A stretch of 64,000 nt of DNA from NCBI RefSeq assembly GCF_022809715.1, contig NZ_CP094461.1:434001-498000 (forward strand). Direction: 5' to 3'. The notes below the pieces were generated by a model, which did not search any database, was not told the DNA's origin, and saw nothing but the letters and a program-made list of their open reading frames with translations. Position numbers and translations under genes: made by a program. Shown here in pieces: positions 26,021-35,885 of this stretch. Origin of the DNA: Burkholderia pyrrocinia (GTDB lineage Bacteria > Pseudomonadota > Gammaproteobacteria > Burkholderiales > Burkholderiaceae). Positions within the stretch are counted from its first letter, which is position 1. Every line of letters begins with the position of its first letter.

Positions 26021-26910
26021 CGTAATGCGATCGACCTGGCGAACTCGACGAATCGTTCGACGCAGGTCGACGAGAACGGTTCGGACCACGTGACGACCAG
26101 TTCGAGAACGTGCGGCCTGGCGAGCGGCACGTAAGCGACGCCCGAGCGTTGCAACGTCGACGTGAAGCTGGGCACGATCGCGACACCGCGTTCCGCGGCC
26201 ACAAGCGACACGAGCGTCGTAATCTGAGACGCGGTCGCCCCTATCCGCGGCAATACGCCCGCATGCGCGCAAAGATCCTCCAGCGCCGCGTTCAGCGCGG
26301 AACCGTACCCCGACGGGAACGTGACGAAACTCTCCATGGCGAGTTCGCGGAACTCGATCGTCGCCTTGCCCGCATAGGTGCTCTGGGCGGGCACCACGGC
26401 GACGAGCGGCTCCCGCGAGACGACGAGGGACCGGACACGCTCCCCGGATGTCTTCGTCGCTGACCAGCCGAATCCGATGTCCATCGTGCCGTCGCTGATC
26501 TGCTGTCGCTGGTTGGCGGTCGACACTTCCCGGAATGCCAGTTCCACTTCCGGCATGCTGCGGCTCACATTGCGGATGATGTCCGAGAACGCGTCGGACA
26601 TCGGAATAGAGCTCGCATAGCCGATCACGATTCGGCCGGCCATACCGTGCGCCATCTTGCGCGCTGTCTCCTCCGCCTCGCCGACCGCATGAATGACGCT
26701 CCTCGCATGTTCGAGAAACAGCGCGCCTGCCGGCGTGAGCTGGACCGCGCGCGTTGACCGTTCGAACAACCGGATACCGAGGTCGGCTTCCAGCGCTGCG
26801 ATATGGCGTGTCAACGGCGGCTGGGCGATACGCAAACGCAATGCCGCGCGCCCGAAGTGCAATTCATCGGCGACGGTCACGAAATAGCGGAGGCGGCGCA
26901 GGTCAAGCAT
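26017..26910 (-). CDS. LysR-type transcriptional regulator
   Basis: 297-residue LTTR. The N-terminal winged helix-turn-helix is MLDLRRLRYFVTVADELHFG, IAQPPLTRHIAALEADLG, and the effector domain follows from about 90. The BenM/CatM-like core (RIVIGYASSIPMSDAF) suits a small acidic or aromatic ligand. It is divergent from the MFS gene at 27006 with a 95-bp gap, the normal arrangement for an LTTR and its target, so it probably controls the 27-33 kb cluster. Confidence 0.87.
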   Translation of the reverse strand: MLDLRRLRYFVTVADELHFGRAALRLRIAQPPLTRHIAALEADLGIRLFERSTRAVQLTPAGALFLEHARSVIHAVGEAEETARKMAHGMAGRIVIGYASSIPMSDAFSDIIRNVSRSMPEVELAFREVSTANQRQQISDGTMDIGFGWSATKTSGERVRSLVVSREPLVAVVPAQSTYAGKATIEFRELAMESFVTFPSGYGSALNAALEDLCAHAGVLPRIGATASQITTLVSLVAAERGVAIVPSFTSTLQRSGVAYVPLARPHVLELVVTWSEPFSSTCVERFVEFARSIALR

Positions 26911-27005
26911 TTATGTCTTTTCGGTATCAATAGCCACGAAAACAGTATTGGCACGCGTTTCGCCCACTCGTCAGACTGTCACACAAACTAGATAGGGCGT
27001 TACCA

Positions 27006-28202
27006 GTGGGCAACAGAACCATCCGATTCGCATTTTTTCTGTGCGGATTCGCGGCTTTTCTCAATCTTTATTCGACTCAGGGCATTCTGCACGAACTCGC
27101 CGCGACATTTAACGTGAGCGCCGAGCAAGCAGGCCAAGGCGTCAGCGCTACCACCTTGGCGGTCGCCATTATCGCTCCGTTCGTCGGTGCGCTGGCAGCC
27201 CGCTTCGATCGCCGGACAGTAATTTCGTGCGCGGCAGTGGCGTGTGCGCTTCCCGTCGTCTGGTCCGCGCACGCGGCGAGCTTTTCATCGTTCCTCAGCG
27301 CCCGCTTTGCCGCGGGCGTGCTGATGCCGTTCATCTTCGCGATCTCGATCGCCTGTATCGGTGAGATCTTCAGCCGCGATGCGGCAACGGAGGTCAGCGC
27401 GCTCTTCGTCGCCGGCACGACCCTCGGCGGATTCGCCGGGCGCTTCGTTACCAACGTCCTGACGTCCGAATTCGGCTGGCGTCACGCGCTCGATTTCATT
27501 GCGTTCCTGTGCCTCGCGACGGGCCTCGCAATCCACGCGAGCCTGCCGGCGTCCGGCGCCGCGCGTCCGGGCGACGATGGCGCGTCGACGCCGCGCTGGA
27601 AGCTCATGACGCGCGGCCCGCTCCTGGCATCGTTTTTGGTCGGGGCATGCGTGCTCGCATCGCAGGTCGCGACGTTCACCTTTGTCGGACTGCGACTCGC
27701 CGGTGCGCCGTTTGGCTTCAATACGGTCGAGGTCGGCGCGATCTACGCGGTGTTTCTCGTCGCGGTCGTCGTCACACCGCTCGCAGGCCGCGTCGCGGCG
27801 CAACGCGGCCCGCGCGACCTCGCGCTCGCGGCTGCCGGGCTCGCAATTGTCGGCGCATTGCTGACGCTGTCGAGCAGTGTCACCGCGATCCTGATCGGTC
27901 TCGCGCTCAGCTCAACCGCGGTGTTTGTCGAGCAGGCGTCGGCCAACGCGTTCATCTCGAGGGCGGCACTGGGGGCAAGATCGACGGCGATCGGCATCTA
28001 CCTTTCCTTCTATTACTTTGGCGGAAGTCTCGGCTCGGTCCTGCCCGTTCCCGCTTGGAATCGCTGGGGCTGGCCCGGCTGCGTCGCATTTGTCGCCGGC
28101 GCACAGGCGATCGCAGGCGTGCTCGTGTTTTTCTTCTGGCGCGGGAATACCGCAGCCGGCGCGGGCAACCCGCGTTCGCATGAAATCAGTCTGACTCGGT
28201 AG
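27006..28202 (+). CDS. MFS transporter (first gene of a small accessory cluster)
   Basis: 398-residue MFS permease of the arabinose-efflux-like type, with about twelve membrane segments. The N-terminus reads FAAFLNLYSTQGILHELAAT, typical of YnfM-like inner-membrane exporters, with ARFDRRTVI as the motif A loop. The start is GTG at 27006, preceded by AGGGCG. The next gene begins 37 bp downstream. It is the likely exporter for a product of the cluster that follows, under control of the divergent LysR gene. Confidence 0.83.
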   Translation: MGNRTIRFAFFLCGFAAFLNLYSTQGILHELAATFNVSAEQAGQGVSATTLAVAIIAPFVGALAARFDRRTVISCAAVACALPVVWSAHAASFSSFLSARFAAGVLMPFIFAISIACIGEIFSRDAATEVSALFVAGTTLGGFAGRFVTNVLTSEFGWRHALDFIAFLCLATGLAIHASLPASGAARPGDDGASTPRWKLMTRGPLLASFLVGACVLASQVATFTFVGLRLAGAPFGFNTVEVGAIYAVFLVAVVVTPLAGRVAAQRGPRDLALAAAGLAIVGALLTLSSSVTAILIGLALSSTAVFVEQASANAFISRAALGARSTAIGIYLSFYYFGGSLGSVLPVPAWNRWGWPGCVAFVAGAQAIAGVLVFFFWRGNTAAGAGNPRSHEISLTR

Positions 28203-28239
28203 TTCATTTCAAACCACACCTAGAACCGGAGAGAAAGGG

Positions 28240-29061
28240 ATGGAAGCGTTTCAATCGCAAGCGGGGTTGCTCGATATCGTCACGCCGGTGCTTCACGAGA
28301 TGGAGAGCGGAGTCCTGAAGGATGCGCTGGTCGCGGCCTTCTCGGCCGAACAGGGGGCGCTTCAGGACATTGAAAATGCATTCCATCGATTGACGGAGCG
28401 TCGGCATCCGGCGCCGGCCCTTCGCACTTTTTTCTCCAGTTGGTCAAGGACCAACAATTCCGCGGCGAGCGTTTCCGGGCTTGCAAACCGGATCACGCTG
28501 CTCGCGCGCTCCGACACCGGTTCGGCGGCGTCGAAGCAACTCCATGACGTATGTGCCAGCCTGCAGCGCATCACCGACGAGGATCTCGGCGCGCTAGGCG
28601 GTGTGCTCCATGCCGACCTCTTCTATACGATGGCGACGGCTGCGTGCGGCGACGACACATGGCTGCTGAAATCGTCGTGCCTGCGATCCGCGCAGGCGTT
28701 CAAGGACTGGACGGACCGTCAGCGTCTGAAGGAACGGGATCTCCTCCTCGGCCTCCTCACCACGTTGGTTCACGAGGTCTACACGCACGGCGAAGTCGAG
28801 TTCATCCACGACCTCTACAAATCGTGGTTCCACACGCACGTCGGCATTCCGGCCGATCGCGTGCGCCACATCGTCGCGTGGGTCACCGTCCATACCGGCG
28901 GGACCGAGAGCAACCACTTCGGTCATGCCGTACAGGCGGTCAACGCGTTCGCAGACGCGATGCAGGTAACGATCGACGAGGCGACCGCGAAAGCTCTGTT
29001 CCAGGACTACCTGCGTCGCAAGGCGACCGTCATGCGCGAGTGCGCGCAGGCGCTCGTCTGA
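28240..29061 (+). CDS. Unknown helical protein, candidate haem-oxygenase-like metalloenzyme (copy 1)
   Basis: 273-residue protein I cannot assign to a named family. It is all-helical and paralogous to the 276-residue protein at 30558-31388. Both share (D)ED(L/I)G..., a YTMATAACGDD/YHRMATAICGSD block, an E(V/L)(Y/F)xxGE motif and VHxGxxExxHFxHA near residue 225. The spacing of Glu and His residues resembles haem-oxygenase-like diiron oxidases, which oxidise amino-acid-derived substrates, but I cannot confirm the metal ligands. GAGAAAGGG precedes the ATG. The neighbours are an MFS exporter and an aminotransferase. Confidence 0.6.
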   Translation: MEAFQSQAGLLDIVTPVLHEMESGVLKDALVAAFSAEQGALQDIENAFHRLTERRHPAPALRTFFSSWSRTNNSAASVSGLANRITLLARSDTGSAASKQLHDVCASLQRITDEDLGALGGVLHADLFYTMATAACGDDTWLLKSSCLRSAQAFKDWTDRQRLKERDLLLGLLTTLVHEVYTHGEVEFIHDLYKSWFHTHVGIPADRVRHIVAWVTVHTGGTESNHFGHAVQAVNAFADAMQVTIDEATAKALFQDYLRRKATVMRECAQALV

Positions 29062-29093
29062 CGCCGGGCAGGGTCTGGCGCGTCGCCGCACCT

Positions 29094-29121
29094 GCCGGTC
29101 GCCGGTCGCCGGTCGCCGGTC
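29094..29121. repeat. Heptanucleotide tandem repeat GCCGGTC x4
   Basis: Four exact copies of GCCGGTC lie in the 142-bp gap between the first helical protein and the aminotransferase gene. Copies 3 and 4 form the left arm of a long hairpin. Such repeats can change copy number by slippage. Confidence 0.9.
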
Positions 29122-29156
29122 GTGCGCGTGAGCGCGATGCACGGCCGGCGACCGGC
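29108..29156. terminator. 18-bp hairpin within the accessory cluster
   Basis: Bases 29108-29125 pair with 29139-29156 with one mismatch and a 13-nt loop. There is no T-run on the coding strand. It may attenuate or separate transcription of the aminotransferase and later genes from the first two. Confidence 0.5.
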
Positions 29157-29203
29157 TCGCCTTTCCGCCACGCCTGATTTCATTGGTTTTCGCATACAAC
29201 GAT

Positions 29204-30433
29204 ATGAATACACGCGACATCCCGAAAATCGAGTTGCCGTTGTCGGACCGTGCGCGGGGCGTTACCGCACCGGGGACGTCAAGCATGCGCAGCAAAGCAA
29301 ACGCATTGAAGGATTGCGGCATCAAGGTGATCAATTTCGCCGCCGGAGAGCTTTCTTTCGATGCCTGCCCGCCAATGAAGGCGGGCGCGATTGACGCAGT
29401 GGAAAGCCGACGTAATCGCTATACGCCCCCGATCGGATTGCCCCAGCTTCGTGAAAAGCTGGCGGAAAGCGTCAGCCGGCGATGCGGCGTCGGGTTTACG
29501 GCAGACGAGATCGCCGTCACCGCGGGCGCGAAGCAGGCGCTCTTCAACGCATCGATGGTGCTGCTGAACCCCGGCGACGAAGTGATTGTCCCGACACCCT
29601 ATTGGGAGACCTTTCCGACCCAGATCCGGCTCGCCGGTGCGACGGCCGTCTGCGTCGACACGCAGGCCGATCAGTACCGACTGACCCGGCGTGCGGTCGA
29701 AAGCGCGCTGACGGACAGAACCCGCATGATCGTAATCAACACGCCGAACAACCCGACGGGAACCGTCTATCAGCGCGAGCAGTTGCTTGGAATTGCGAAG
29801 CTCGCGTTCGACCGCCAGATCTGGGTGGTGTTCGACGAGTGCTACCGGCATCTCGTCAGGCACCCTCATGAGCATCACAACATTCTGTCGCTGTTCGAGC
29901 CGCTGAGGCGACAGACAATCCTCGTCGACTCGTTCTCGAAAAGCCAGGCCGTGACTGGCTGGCGTGTCGGCTACGCGTGTGCACCAGCACACGTGATATC
30001 CGCGATGCACAACCTGCAGGGGCATACGACGTCAAACCCCAGCAGCCTGTCGCAGTACGCGGCGCTGAGCACAATCACGTCCGGCTCCGAAGCATTCATC
30101 GCAGAGATCAACCGGTTCCTCGAACAGCAACTGAACACGGCACGCGCGCTTCTGGACCGGATCGCGGGGATCACCTATGCGCCACCGGAAGGCGCGTTCT
30201 ATCTGTTCGTCGATGTTTCCGAAAAGCTGGGCCGCCATTACCGCGGGCAAAGGATCCGCGACGTTGACCATCTCGGCGAGCTGCTACTGACGGAAGCGCA
30301 CGTGGCCGTCGTTCCCGGCGCCGGCTGCGGTGATCCGAACTGCATTCGAATCTCCTATGCAATCGAGCACGAAGAGCTGGTCGAAGGTCTGACGCGTCTC
30401 CAGCGGTTCGTTGCGGAGATCGACGCCGACTGA
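29204..30433 (+). CDS. Class I/II (aspartate-type) aminotransferase
   Basis: 409-residue PLP-dependent aminotransferase of fold type I. Motifs are TAGAKQALFNA, NTPNNPTGTVY, VVFDECYRHL and the Schiff-base region DSFSKSQAVTGWRVGYA (lysine near 246), with a final arginine motif (CIRISYA) for the substrate carboxylate. It moves an amino group between an amino acid and a keto acid. The ATG at 29204 has no clear ribosome-binding site; a TTG at 29183 is possible. It sits between the two helical paralogues. A biosynthetic rather than housekeeping role is inferred from this context. Confidence 0.85.
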   Translation: MNTRDIPKIELPLSDRARGVTAPGTSSMRSKANALKDCGIKVINFAAGELSFDACPPMKAGAIDAVESRRNRYTPPIGLPQLREKLAESVSRRCGVGFTADEIAVTAGAKQALFNASMVLLNPGDEVIVPTPYWETFPTQIRLAGATAVCVDTQADQYRLTRRAVESALTDRTRMIVINTPNNPTGTVYQREQLLGIAKLAFDRQIWVVFDECYRHLVRHPHEHHNILSLFEPLRRQTILVDSFSKSQAVTGWRVGYACAPAHVISAMHNLQGHTTSNPSSLSQYAALSTITSGSEAFIAEINRFLEQQLNTARALLDRIAGITYAPPEGAFYLFVDVSEKLGRHYRGQRIRDVDHLGELLLTEAHVAVVPGAGCGDPNCIRISYAIEHEELVEGLTRLQRFVAEIDAD

Positions 30434-30557
30434 ATGCGACGGCCGAGTTGATGCCGGCACCCGGCTCGATCGGCTTGCCGGGAGGCCCTGGCCTGGGCGG
30501 CACTAGCGGGGCAAATCTCGTCGGGATCGACCCGATTCATCAATCGAGGAGGAAGAC

Positions 30558-31388
30558 ATGGAGCATCCGGCGCATGCATTCATCGATTACGTCAACGACG
30601 CACTGATCGATGTGGAGGACAGGCAACTCGTCGACGCGCTGCTGACCGGCTTTGAAAACAATCGCGACAGGTTGCACGAATACCGAAAGACCTATGAAGG
30701 CATCACGTCGGGCAAATGGTCGAGCGACTCGCTCTGTACGTTCTTTTGCGGCTGGCGCAGCCCCGACGGCGCCGCCCATGCCGTATCGAGCATCATCGTG
30801 CGCATCCTGCAGGAGTCCGAGTCACTCGATGCCGAACGGAACAAAGTGAAGCTGCTGACAGCTGCACGACACTGCGGCGAGATCATCGTCGAGGATATCG
30901 GCCTCGGTGAGTTGCATGGACATCCGCACCACTCGAAGCTGTATCACCGGATGGCAACGGCCATTTGCGGCTCGGACAATTGGCGTCTACAGGACCGATT
31001 TCTCGATCCCGCCACGAAGGAATTCTCTGCATGGGTCGGACAGAAGCGCCCGCTCGCGCCCGACCTGACCGAGGCCATCGAGATGATGGCGATGACCGAG
31101 CTGTTCAATACGGGCGAATACAACCTGATGACGCCGATGTGGAAGAAATGGATCCGCGAGTCCTTCTCCGTTACGGCGACCGAGGTCAACCGGATAGCGT
31201 CATTTCTGAGCGTGCATTGCGGAAGCGTCGAAGCGCGGCATTTCAGGCACGCGGCCGATGCGTTGACGCTCTATGCGGATGCATCGAACCAGAAGATCAA
31301 TTACCGTCGCATCGGCATGCTGTCCGACGAGTATGTGATCAGGGCCTGCGAGCACCTTGGAAAAATGGCATCGGTGCTCCGGGCCTAA
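30558..31388 (+). CDS. Unknown helical protein, candidate haem-oxygenase-like metalloenzyme (copy 2)
   Basis: 276-residue paralogue of the protein at 28240-29061. Shared landmarks are EDIGLGELHGHPHHSKLYHR, the RMATAICGSDNW block, ELFNTGE, and SVHCGSVEARHFRHAADAL near residue 230. This copy has extra histidines (HGHPHH). Differences at several potential metal ligands suggest that the two copies do different jobs or form a heteromer. A GGAGGAAG ribosome-binding site precedes the ATG. It lies between the aminotransferase and fumC. I do not recognise a named family. Confidence 0.6.
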   Translation: MEHPAHAFIDYVNDALIDVEDRQLVDALLTGFENNRDRLHEYRKTYEGITSGKWSSDSLCTFFCGWRSPDGAAHAVSSIIVRILQESESLDAERNKVKLLTAARHCGEIIVEDIGLGELHGHPHHSKLYHRMATAICGSDNWRLQDRFLDPATKEFSAWVGQKRPLAPDLTEAIEMMAMTELFNTGEYNLMTPMWKKWIRESFSVTATEVNRIASFLSVHCGSVEARHFRHAADALTLYADASNQKINYRRIGMLSDEYVIRACEHLGKMASVLRA

Positions 31389-31559
31389 CCGGTCGGCGAA
31401 ACAAATCGAGCGGGTCGCACACTTTCGCGATTCGCGATGAGACCGCCGGCAAGGCTGGCGCCGACAGTCGCGTGCGTCGCCCGGCGAATGCATCCGGACC
31501 GTGCTTCGCCAACGGAACAAGTTCACCGCTCGCTGCTGCGAGCCATTCAATCGAGGTCA

Positions 31560-32951
31560 ATGAACATGCGTATCGAATCGGATTCGATGGGTTCCATCCA
31601 GGTCCCGTCGAACAAATACTGGGGCGCACAAACCGAGCGTTCCATCGTCAATTTTCCGATCGGCCAGTCCCGCTTCAAATGGGGGCGGTCGATCATCCGT
31701 GCAATGGGCATCCTGAAGAAGGCCTCGGCACTCGCGAACCTCGAGCTCGGCGAGTTGCCGGAGTCGATCGCCATCTCGATCTCGGAGGCAGCGGATGAAG
31801 TGATTGCAGGGGCGTTAGACGAGCATTTTCCGCTCGTGGTGTTTCAGACCGGCTCGGGAACGCAGTCGAACATGAACGTCAACGAGGTCATCTCCAATCG
31901 CGCGATCGAAATGAAGGGTGGCGTGCTTGGCAGTAAGACGCCGATCCATCCGAACGACCACGTCAATCGCGGCCAGTCGTCGAACGACACCTTTCCGACT
32001 GCAATGTATATCGCGGTCGTCACGGAACTGTTCGATACGTTGCTCCCGAGCGTCACGGAGTTGCGCGATACGTTGTTCGAAAAATCCGAGCGGTTTTCCG
32101 ACGTCGTGAAGGTGGGCCGCACGCACCTGCAGGACGCGACGCCGATCACATTCGGGCAGGAGATCGGTGGCTGGGTGGAGCAGATCGACTATTCGCTCGC
32201 GTCGATCCGAACCAACCTGACCGGGCTGTACGATCTCGCGATCGGCGGAACGGCCGTGGGCACGGGCCTGAACGCGCATCCTCTGTTCGGCGGCAGGTGC
32301 GCGGCGATCATCGGCGAACTCACCGGACATCCGTTCCGGTCGTCGCTCAATAAGTTCTTTGCGCTGTCCGCCCACGACGCGCTCGTCAGCACGTCCGCGG
32401 CGATCCGGACGCTAGCGATGGCGCTGCTGAAAATCGCCAACGATGTGCGCTGGCTGGCAAGCGGGCCGCGCTGCGGGATTGGTGAGATCTACATTCCCGA
32501 GAACGAGCCCGGCTCGTCGATCATGCCCGGGAAGGTCAATCCGACGCAATGCGAAGCGCTCACGATGGTGTGCACGCAGGTATTCGGCAACGACGCGACT
32601 GTCGCGTTCGCCGGGAGTCAGGGGAATTTTCAGCTGAACGTGTACAAGCCGGTGATGGTCCACAACGTGCTGGAGAGCATCACGCTGCTCGCCGACGCGT
32701 GTCGCGCGTTCAACGTGCATTGCGCGGTCGGCATCGAGCCCAATCTCCAGCAGATGGGTGACAACCTCGAAAAGAACCTGATGCTCGTCACCGCTCTCAA
32801 TCGTCACATCGGCTACGACAACGCGGCGATCGTTGCGAAGACGGCCCACCGCGAAGGGAAATCTCTGCGTGAAGTCGCGAATGCGCTGGGGTTCGTTACG
32901 CCGACGGATTTCGACCGATACGTCGTGCCGCTGGACATGACGCATGCCTGA
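31560..32951 (+). CDS. fumC: Class II fumarase
   Basis: 463-residue iron-independent fumarase that interconverts fumarate and malate. The motifs are complete: [42 protein letters not shown] and the signature [17 protein letters not shown]. Length is normal. I chose the first ATG of ATGAACATG at 31560, preceded by GAGG. It ends a small cluster of MFS, two helical proteins and an aminotransferase. Its presence there is odd: it could be a resistant fumarase that protects the producer, a supplier or remover of fumarate, or a lyase recruited for a related adduct. Sequence alone says true fumarase. Confidence 0.9.
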   Translation: MNMRIESDSMGSIQVPSNKYWGAQTERSIVNFPIGQSRFKWGRSIIRAMGILKKASALANLELGELPESIAISISEAADEVIAGALDEHFPLVVFQTGSGTQSNMNVNEVISNRAIEMKGGVLGSKTPIHPNDHVNRGQSSNDTFPTAMYIAVVTELFDTLLPSVTELRDTLFEKSERFSDVVKVGRTHLQDATPITFGQEIGGWVEQIDYSLASIRTNLTGLYDLAIGGTAVGTGLNAHPLFGGRCAAIIGELTGHPFRSSLNKFFALSAHDALVSTSAAIRTLAMALLKIANDVRWLASGPRCGIGEIYIPENEPGSSIMPGKVNPTQCEALTMVCTQVFGNDATVAFAGSQGNFQLNVYKPVMVHNVLESITLLADACRAFNVHCAVGIEPNLQQMGDNLEKNLMLVTALNRHIGYDNAAIVAKTAHREGKSLREVANALGFVTPTDFDRYVVPLDMTHA

Positions 32952-33126
32952 TAGCGCCCGCTTCGGTTTCCTTCCATTGAGATGCAAGTCACCGATTATG
33001 AGAAAGGGGGGCCTGTGTCTCGTCGAGGCGGCAACCTGAATCGGGCAGAGACCGGCCGTGCGTCCGGGAGCGGCGCCGGCGCACGGCGCGCATGGCAGCG
33101 CGCCGCGCCGGCTTCCGCCGGGATCG

Positions 33127-34875
33127 CTACGGCATCAACCGGTCGAGCAGCGGCGACCGGAAGATCCGGTGCGGGTCGTAGCGTTCGAGGGTCGCGCGCG
33201 CCGCATCCCAGCTGCTCGACGGCGGCTGGCCTTCACGATGCAGGTTCGGGATCGTGGTGGCGAGCATGGTGCCGTCCTGCCAGGCGGCCGTGTCGGTATA
33301 GCCCCAGCCCTTCGACCATTCGGGACGCAGCGTCGCATACGAACCGGTGTAGTTCGCGAGCATCCATTGCTCGATCTCGCGATAGAAGCGACCGGCGCCA
33401 GGCGTGCCCGGTAACGTCAGGATATCGAACCATACGGCGATGTCCCATTCCGGGTGATCGGGGCGCGGCTTGAGCGCGGACAGCGTGGGAACGACCGCGC
33501 CGGCGCCGGCATCGGCCGGCTTGTCGAGACCGGTGACCCGGATCTCGACGGGGCCGTTGATCGGGTACTCGCCGCGTACCTTGTATGCGTCGATGCGATT
33601 CTGATAGAACTGCACGAATTCGCTGATCAGGCGTTGTACGTCGGCACGCCGCGCCAGTATCGCGTAGCCGTTCGCGGTGACGCGCAGCGTCGTCGGCCGA
33701 ATGTACTGCAGCACGGTGCGCGACCAGCCCCAGATGTCCCCGCTGAGCGTGAGCGCGAGGCCGGCGGTCGTGATCGCCAGTTGCGTCTGGCCGAACAACG
33801 GCGTCAATGCACCTTCTCCGTTGATCACGATCCGCTTGACGAGATCCGAGATGGACTGCGAGATCGAATCGGAGAACGGATAGTTGTACGGCTGCGTGAC
33901 GGTGCGCGACAGGAACGGCTTGCTGGGCGTCGGCGTCCAGACCTTGAGCCACGGGCACGTCGTGAACGGGAACCAGATCGCTTCCATCCGGCCCGCTCGA
34001 TCGAGAAACGACGCGATCGTTCGGCCCGACGTGCCGGCCGGTGCAAATAGTTCGGAAGACGGAATGTCGACGAAGCTCTGGCAGCGCAGCCGCTGGTTCG
34101 GTCCTGCCGTCAGCGTAACTTCGACGACGAACGCCATCCCGATGTGCGCGAGGAACGCGCCGATCTCGGGATCGCTGCGCTCGAACCGGCGCAGCACGTA
34201 TTGCTGCCGGGCCGGATCGAACACGATCGCGGTCAGCGCGACCACGAGATTGCTTAGCGAGCCGTAGGTGTGGCCCGGTTGCAAGGTTTCACCGGCCGCC
34301 GGTACGGCGGTGCCGTGCGCGTCGATCGCAAGCGCACCGCCGAGCGTGATGCCGCCCGGCGCAGGCACGGCGACCATGCCGAGGCCGGATTGCTCGAGCG
34401 TCGCGAGCAGCGACTCCAGCGACACGCCCGTTTGCGCGGTGACGCGCGCCGGACTCGTCGACGTGTCGACGGAGACGGCCGTCAACGACTTCGTCGTATC
34501 GAGCAGCACGAGGTTCGCGGCGCCGGCGCTTGGGTCCAGCGTCAGGGGCGACCAGTTGTGCATGTAGCCGCGCGGACGTACCCGGTAGCCGTTCGCGCGG
34601 GCCCAGTTGACCGTCGCAACGACGTCGTCGGCGGAGCGTGGCGCGGCGGTCCATACGTCCTGCACGGCGATCTCGCCGCTCCAGTTCTGGAACGCCTGCT
34701 TGTAAAGCGGAATGTCGGCCGGGAAGCCGGGCGGTGTCGCGCCGGCCGTCAGCGCGTGCGCCGCTACCTGGTAGACCGGTGTCCAGCCGGTGACGACGCC
34801 GGCCGCCGCGAGTTTCGCCATGTTGGCCAGGAAGGCGCGACGCGGCGCAGGTTCGTCTCGAAAGTCGTGACTCAT
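33127..34875 (-). CDS. Cholesterol oxidase, class II (covalent FAD), secreted
   Basis: 582-residue FAD oxidase that oxidises and isomerises cholesterol to cholest-4-en-3-one with release of H2O2. The N-terminus carries a twin-arginine-like signal (PRRAFLANMAKLAAAGVV). The FAD domain of the vanillyl-alcohol oxidase type has RPRGYMHNWSPLTL near residue 100, where the family's flavin-linked histidine is expected, and GGALAIDAHGTAVP. Length and sequence style fit the B. cepacia enzyme. The ATG at 34875 has GGAG 7 nt upstream. It is monocistronic and convergent with fumC (175-bp gap). Substrate specificity for cholesterol is by homology. Confidence 0.8.
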   Translation of the reverse strand: MSHDFRDEPAPRRAFLANMAKLAAAGVVTGWTPVYQVAAHALTAGATPPGFPADIPLYKQAFQNWSGEIAVQDVWTAAPRSADDVVATVNWARANGYRVRPRGYMHNWSPLTLDPSAGAANLVLLDTTKSLTAVSVDTSTSPARVTAQTGVSLESLLATLEQSGLGMVAVPAPGGITLGGALAIDAHGTAVPAAGETLQPGHTYGSLSNLVVALTAIVFDPARQQYVLRRFERSDPEIGAFLAHIGMAFVVEVTLTAGPNQRLRCQSFVDIPSSELFAPAGTSGRTIASFLDRAGRMEAIWFPFTTCPWLKVWTPTPSKPFLSRTVTQPYNYPFSDSISQSISDLVKRIVINGEGALTPLFGQTQLAITTAGLALTLSGDIWGWSRTVLQYIRPTTLRVTANGYAILARRADVQRLISEFVQFYQNRIDAYKVRGEYPINGPVEIRVTGLDKPADAGAGAVVPTLSALKPRPDHPEWDIAVWFDILTLPGTPGAGRFYREIEQWMLANYTGSYATLRPEWSKGWGYTDTAAWQDGTMLATTIPNLHREGQPPSSSWDAARATLERYDPHRIFRSPLLDRLMP

Positions 34876-35589
34876 GGTGTGCTCCAATTTCTCGGAATTG
34901 TTTTACGGATTGGAAAGACGACAAATGACGCGTTGAAGCCAGCGTGGTAATTCGAGCAGGCGTGACGCGCGGGCAGCGTTGCGCGTAGACGGGCCGGGAT
35001 TGAAAAGAGGACGGTGCATTCGACAATGCGCGGCCGCTCGTCATCACGGACGTCTGGAAGGGAATCGGAAAACCTCCGGCGACTTCTGCAACTGGCCGTC
35101 GGTCTGTCCTGCCGGCAGGTGGATATGGTGATTCGGCTGAATAGCGTGAGACGAAGCGCTAGCCGCGACGATCGATAAAAGATGATTGCACGTGCATATT
35201 AATTTCCATGTTTCGTTTTTTTAAATAAACCCGCTTGCAGTTCAAAATCGGGCGACGTTTTGTCGTTTATTTCGCTGAAAAAGCGTAGCAATTTATCTGT
35301 CGCGCGGCAACGGGCGGAGTGGGTAAATTGCGTGCGCTTCAATATGGATATTTTATGACGGTCAATGATTTTTCCATTTGTTGATATTTTGCAACGCCCG
35401 TGTCGGCGGTGCTGGAAATGTTGTTTGTGGCGATTTTTATCGCCTGAAGGTGTAATCGACAGCGTGCTGCCGCAAGCAGGCAGCGAAAATTATGCCTGTC
35501 CATCACGCAGATTGAATCGATCGTTTATCGAATCGAAACAATTCCCGGAGGAAAGTGCTCGGGGCCACGTGGCGAGCGGGAGTGACGTA

Positions 35590-35661
35590 ATGAAATTATC
35601 TTATTCTTCTCTCGAACAAGACCTCTTTGACGAAAATCCATGGTATACGGCGCTCGGGTGA
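35590..35661 (+). CDS. Possible 23-residue peptide
   Basis: A short ORF with GGGAG 7 nt upstream encodes an acidic peptide beginning MKLSYSSLEQDLFDENP and ending in LG. It lies in the AT-rich stretch, and codon use is unlike the neighbours. No family is recognised. It could be chance, a leader peptide or a RiPP-like precursor. Evidence is limited to the ribosome-binding site and composition. Confidence 0.25.
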   Translation: MKLSYSSLEQDLFDENPWYTALG

Positions 35662-35699
35662 CTATTACAGGATTTCGGGGTAAATAAAGGTAAATTCGT

Positions 35700-35885
35700 A
35701 TGGCCTACCATAATTGTGCTCGTGAGTGGCTTGCAAATTTATCGACTTCCGTTTTGCAAGCGGCGCAATTTAAAAAAACGAATGTCACGATAAATGCAGA
35801 TATTTTAAATCGTCGCTATCATACGCGGCTGGGGTATTCGTGGATCAAATTCAATGGAAAGGATTATCTCGGTTTTTGTTCGTGA
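35700..35885 (+). CDS. Possible 61-residue protein
   Basis: ORF beginning MAYHNCAREWLANLSTSV, 38 bp after the 23-residue ORF and in the same AT-rich segment. The C-terminus (YSWIKFNGKDYLGFCS) faintly resembles the N-terminal motif of alpha-oxoamine synthases (NDYLGL), so it may be a fragment of such an enzyme. An AAAGG lies upstream with loose spacing. Function unknown. Confidence 0.3.
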   Translation: MAYHNCAREWLANLSTSVLQAAQFKKTNVTINADILNRRYHTRLGYSWIKFNGKDYLGFCS

